From Streptomyces sp. CA-278952 (GTDB taxonomy: Bacteria > Actinomycetota > Actinomycetes > Streptomycetales > Streptomycetaceae), in NCBI RefSeq assembly GCF_028747205.1, contig NZ_CP112880.1, positions 4,092,001-4,156,000 of the forward strand: a DNA stretch of 64,000 nucleotides, read 5' to 3'. A model generated the notes under the pieces. The model was not told where the DNA came from and searched no databases. It saw nothing but the letters and a program-made list of their open reading frames with translations. The position numbers and the translations under genes are program-made. This document shows, piece after piece, positions 61,563 to 64,000 of the stretch. Position 1 is the stretch's first letter. Each line of letters opens with the position of its first letter.

Positions 61563-62876
61563 CTACTCGCGCGTCTCGCCCGCCGGTTCGGGGGTGAGGT
61601 CGTCGTGTGACGCCAGTCGGCGCTCGGGAGCGGACTTCGCGGGGGGCTCCTTCTCCGCGCCGCTCGCGCCCTGGCTCTTCCCGCCGCCGACGTGGTCTCC
61701 GTCTCCGTCGCCGTCGCCGCCGGCGCGACGGGCCTCGATCTTCGCCGCGAGGGGCTGCGTCCACCGGGCGGTGAGCGGGCCGACGATGACGAGGATCAGG
61801 ACGTACGCGGTGGCGATGGGGCCGATGCGCGGCTCGGTGGCCACGGCCAGACCGGCGATGACGATGGAGAACTCACCGCGCGCCACGAGGGTGCCGCCCG
61901 CCCGCCAGCGGCCGCGCGAGCCGATCCCGGCGCGCCGGGCCGCGTAGTAGCCGGTGGCGATCTTGGTGAAGATGGTGACGATGGCCAGCAGGGCCGCGGG
62001 CAGCAGCACCGGCGGGATGTCGGCCGGGTTCGTGGAGAGCCCGAAGAAGACGAAGAACACGGCGGCGAACAGGTCCCGCAGCGGGGTGAGCAGCTTGCGG
62101 GCGCCCTCGGCGACCTCGCCGGAGAGCGCGATGCCGACGAGGAACGCGCCGACGGCCGCGGACACCTGGAGCTGCTGGGCGACTCCGGCGACGAGGACGG
62201 TGAGGCCGAGGACGACCAGGAGCAGCATCTCCGGGTTGTCGGAGGAGACTGCGCGGCTGATCAGGCGGCCGTGGCGGAGCGCCAGGTAGAGGACGAACCC
62301 GACGGCGCCGAGCGCGATCACGAGCGCGAGGCTGCCGCCGGCCAGGCTGACCCCGGCGAGCATGGCGGTGAGCAGCGGCAGGTACACCGCCATCGCCAGG
62401 TCCTCCATGACGAGGACGCCGAGGATGACGGGTGTCTCGCGGTTGCCGAGCCGGCCGAGATCGGTCATGACCTTGGCGATCACCCCGGACGACGAGATCC
62501 AGGTGACCCCGGCGAGCGCGACCGCGCCCACGGGGCCCCAACCGAGGATCAGGGCCGCGACGGCGCCGGGCGTCGCGTTGAGCACGAAGTCCACGGCGCC
62601 GGACGGGTACTGCGTCTTCAGGCTGGTGACCAGCTCGGACGCGCTGTATTCGAGCCCCAGCAGGAGAAGCAGCAGGATGACGCCGATCTCGGCGCCCACC
62701 GCGGTGAACTCTTCGCTGGCCTTGAGCGGAATCAGCCCGCCGTGTCCGAACGCCAGCCCGGCGAGGAGGTAGAGCGGGATCGGGGAGAGGCCTATCCGCC
62801 CGGCGAACCGTCCCACGAGCCCCAGCCCGAGGATGACGGCTCCCAGCTCCACCAGCAACGCAGTCGTGTCATGCAC
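61563..62876 (-). CDS. Cation/proton antiporter (CPA2, KhtU-like)
   Basis: 437 residues with about 12 transmembrane helices: DTTALLVELGAVILGLGLVGRFAG, GHGGLIPLKASEEFTAVGAEIGVILLLLLLGLEYS, and LGNRETPVILGVLVMEDLAMAVYLPLLTAML, which carries the acidic residues of the CPA2 core. It exchanges potassium or other monovalent cations for protons. The C-terminal about 55 residues are charged (KIEARRAGGDGDGDGDHVGG). The preceding gene on this strand, two bases upstream, encodes a TrkA-C-type regulator, so this is a KhtTU-like pair. Confidence 0.92.
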   Translation of the reverse strand: MHDTTALLVELGAVILGLGLVGRFAGRIGLSPIPLYLLAGLAFGHGGLIPLKASEEFTAVGAEIGVILLLLLLGLEYSASELVTSLKTQYPSGAVDFVLNATPGAVAALILGWGPVGAVALAGVTWISSSGVIAKVMTDLGRLGNRETPVILGVLVMEDLAMAVYLPLLTAMLAGVSLAGGSLALVIALGAVGFVLYLALRHGRLISRAVSSDNPEMLLLVVLGLTVLVAGVAQQLQVSAAVGAFLVGIALSGEVAEGARKLLTPLRDLFAAVFFVFFGLSTNPADIPPVLLPAALLAIVTIFTKIATGYYAARRAGIGSRGRWRAGGTLVARGEFSIVIAGLAVATEPRIGPIATAYVLILVIVGPLTARWTQPLAAKIEARRAGGDGDGDGDHVGGGKSQGASGAEKEPPAKSAPERRLASHDDLTPEPAGETRE

Positions 62877-62878
62877 GG

Positions 62879-63349
62879 TCAGCCCTCCGCAATGATCTCG
62901 GAGAGCGCGTCGACGCCCTCACGCGTACCGACGGCGACGAGTGTGTCCCCGATGGCCAGTCGAAAATCCGGTTCCGGCGACGGGTGCGCGCTGTGGGTGC
63001 GCAGCACCGCCACGATGGACGCCCCGGTCCGAGTCCGTGCCCGCGTCTCCCCCAGCAGCCGCCCGCCGTACGGGGAGCGGGACCCGAGCGGGATGTGCTC
63101 GGTGACGAGGTCGATGCCATCGGTCCGTACGGCGTCGATGGGCGCCGCATCGATGAGGTGCGCGAGCGCGGTGGCCTCGGACGTCGACAGAGGGACGGAG
63201 AGTTGGCACGAATCAGGATCGTCCTGTTCGTAGAACCCGATGAACCGGCGACCGTCGTTGTGGACGACGACCGAAATGTGCTGGCCCGTCTCGGTCGTGA
63301 AGTCGTACTGAGCACCCACTCCGGGCAGTGACGTGCGGCGGGTTCCCAT
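62879..63349 (-). CDS. Antiporter regulatory subunit with TrkA-C domain (KhtT-like)
   Basis: 156 residues. The N-terminal half (GVGAQYDFTTETGQHISVVVHNDGRRFIGFYEQDD) is a small beta domain; the C-terminal half is a TrkA-C domain (GASIVAVLRTHSAHPSPEPDFRLAIGDTLVAVGTREGVDALSEI). The order and the two-base gap to the antiporter gene match KhtT-KhtU of Bacillus, where the TrkA-C protein gates the antiporter. ATG 63349 has GGGAGGAAG upstream; the longer frame to 63385 is not needed. The nucleotide that it senses is unknown. Confidence 0.9.
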   Translation of the reverse strand: MGTRRTSLPGVGAQYDFTTETGQHISVVVHNDGRRFIGFYEQDDPDSCQLSVPLSTSEATALAHLIDAAPIDAVRTDGIDLVTEHIPLGSRSPYGGRLLGETRARTRTGASIVAVLRTHSAHPSPEPDFRLAIGDTLVAVGTREGVDALSEIIAEG

Positions 63350-63567
63350 GGCTTCCTCCCGAGACGTGCGGCGGTGCGCGCGCACTTGGCGATCTCTTTA
63401 TCCGGCCATGACCTTATCGGGCGGCGAAAATCCGCCTGGGGCCGCGGCCGGAAGCCGTACGGGCACGTATGACGGAGTGCTCCCACGAGCCACCGCCGTG
63501 GTCGGCCTCGCCGCCCTGGCCGAGAATCGCCCTGGTCGTTCGGTTCGCGTACGCGGGAGGGGATGGG

Positions 63568-63942
63568 CTACGTGCCGACCGAGCCCGCCGCCCGGCGGGC
63601 GGTGTCCACCAGACCCTGGAGCGCCGCGAGGTGCCGGGCCAGCGCCTGCCGCCCGGCGGGGGTGAGGGACAGCCAGGTCCGGGGCCGCTTGCCGACGTGC
63701 CCCTTGCGTACGTGGAGGTAGCCCGCGGCCTCCAGCGCGGAGGCGTTCTTGCTGAGGACCGAGTCGGAGACCCGGCACCCTTCGCGTACGGCAGCGAACT
63801 CGGCCTCGTCGCAGGCGGAGAGGAAGGCGACGAGGGTCAGCCGGGTCGGATGGTGGATGACTCCGTCCAGAGCGGGGGCCTCGTCCTGCGCGGCCCTGTC
63901 GTCTCGCGGGGGGCTCTCGCCCAGGGCAGCTCTGTCGCTCAC
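63568..63942 (-). CDS. Winged-helix transcriptional regulator
   Basis: 124 residues: LDGVIHHPTRLTLVAFLSACDEAEFAAVREGCRVSDSVLSKNASALEAAGYLHVRKGHVGKRPRTWLSLTPAGRQALARHLAAL, a winged helix of the PF13601/MarR-ArsR kind. It starts at a GTG (63942) whose GTGA overlaps the stop of the upstream gene, so it is the second gene of an operon and probably controls its partner. The first 25 residues are charged and probably disordered. No effector motif is apparent. Confidence 0.87.
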   Translation of the reverse strand: MSDRAALGESPPRDDRAAQDEAPALDGVIHHPTRLTLVAFLSACDEAEFAAVREGCRVSDSVLSKNASALEAAGYLHVRKGHVGKRPRTWLSLTPAGRQALARHLAALQGLVDTARRAAGSVGT

Positions 63943-64000
63943 GCGAGCCTCCGCAGGGCCCGCCGGACGGAGGCGTTACGGGCGAGGCAAGCGCCCCAGA
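63939..64000 (-). CDS. 3' end of an unidentified gene, cut by the window edge
   Basis: Reading the minus strand from base 64000 gives an open frame ending ...CLARNASVRRALRRLA and the TGA at 63939-63941, overlapping the GTG of the winged-helix gene by four bases (GTGA). Such coupling is common in Streptomyces operons. Only about 19 residues are visible, so the product cannot be named. Confidence 0.5.
   Translation of the reverse strand, partial: WGACLARNASVRRALRRLA

Noticed and set aside
1..64000. tRNA, rRNA, CRISPR arrays, transposases or integrases
   Set aside because: None seen on either strand; repeats found are short tandem or hairpin types without spacers or mobile genes.

Overview
The window is very GC-rich, uses GTG starts freely, packs genes into operons with ATGA or GTGA overlaps, and carries typical actinobacterial families: a WhiJ-like regulator with DUF397, a SpoIIE-type phosphatase with a kinase-like ATPase, a mycothiol-dependent isomerase family protein, DUF2630, DUF6458 and a CE1758/CE1759-type flavin pair. 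This is a Streptomyces chromosome or a very close relative. Three exact parS sites (GTTTCACGTGAAAC) lie within 24 kb, which places the window in the origin-proximal core. The content is mostly housekeeping; there is no prophage, insertion sequence, CRISPR array or biosynthetic cluster.

Layout. 1-3.0 kb: a heterodimeric 2-oxo acid dehydrogenase operon (E1 alpha cut by the window edge, E1 beta, E2). 3.1-4.8 kb: a divergent WhiJ/AbaA-like regulatory cassette around an 18-bp palindrome. 4.8-9.9 kb: a D,D-carboxypeptidase, a CmtR-like metal sensor with its cation exporter, a GntR regulator coupled to an MFS transporter, and an MDMPI-family protein. 10-18 kb: a nitrilase-family amidohydrolase, a LURP-one protein, a thioredoxin-NHL protein, an M18 aminopeptidase, a Uma2 protein and an acyl-CoA dehydrogenase. 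18-28 kb: SseB, pirin, an AI-2E family permease, a SpoIIE-type phosphatase, aspS, an L,D-transpeptidase-like lipoprotein and metG.

28-40.8 kb: a two-component system, a vWA protein, a Tat-exported PhoX phosphatase with a PHO box, an S4 protein, DUF2630, membrane proteins, an FMN reductase, a DrrAB-like ABC exporter and a MerR-PP2C fusion. 40.9-48.6 kb: a large AAA ATPase regulator, a universal stress protein whose 3' end has been tandemly copied, a flavin reductase/monooxygenase pair, and an auxiliary-type tryptophanyl-tRNA synthetase behind a Trp-Trp leader peptide and attenuator. 48.7-59.3 kb: a two-RCK NAD-binding membrane protein, then a very large DUF3686-type ATPase, a flotillin and a YqiJ-like membrane protein, all on the minus strand. 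59.7-64 kb: a PucR regulator, TerB, a KhtTU-like cation/proton antiporter, a winged-helix regulator and a cut gene.

The most interesting parts are: the YqiJ-like/flotillin/giant ATPase set, a candidate membrane-microdomain machine; the leader-peptide attenuator before trpS; a parS site whose right half lies inside the aspS terminator stem; the MerR-PP2C fusion; a 27-bp repeat array made from the 3' end of a stress-protein gene; a PHO box before phoX; and several promoters whose -10 box sits 6 or 7 nt before the start codon, as expected for leaderless mRNAs. No identification here was checked against a database; family names rest on motifs and recognition of the translated proteins.
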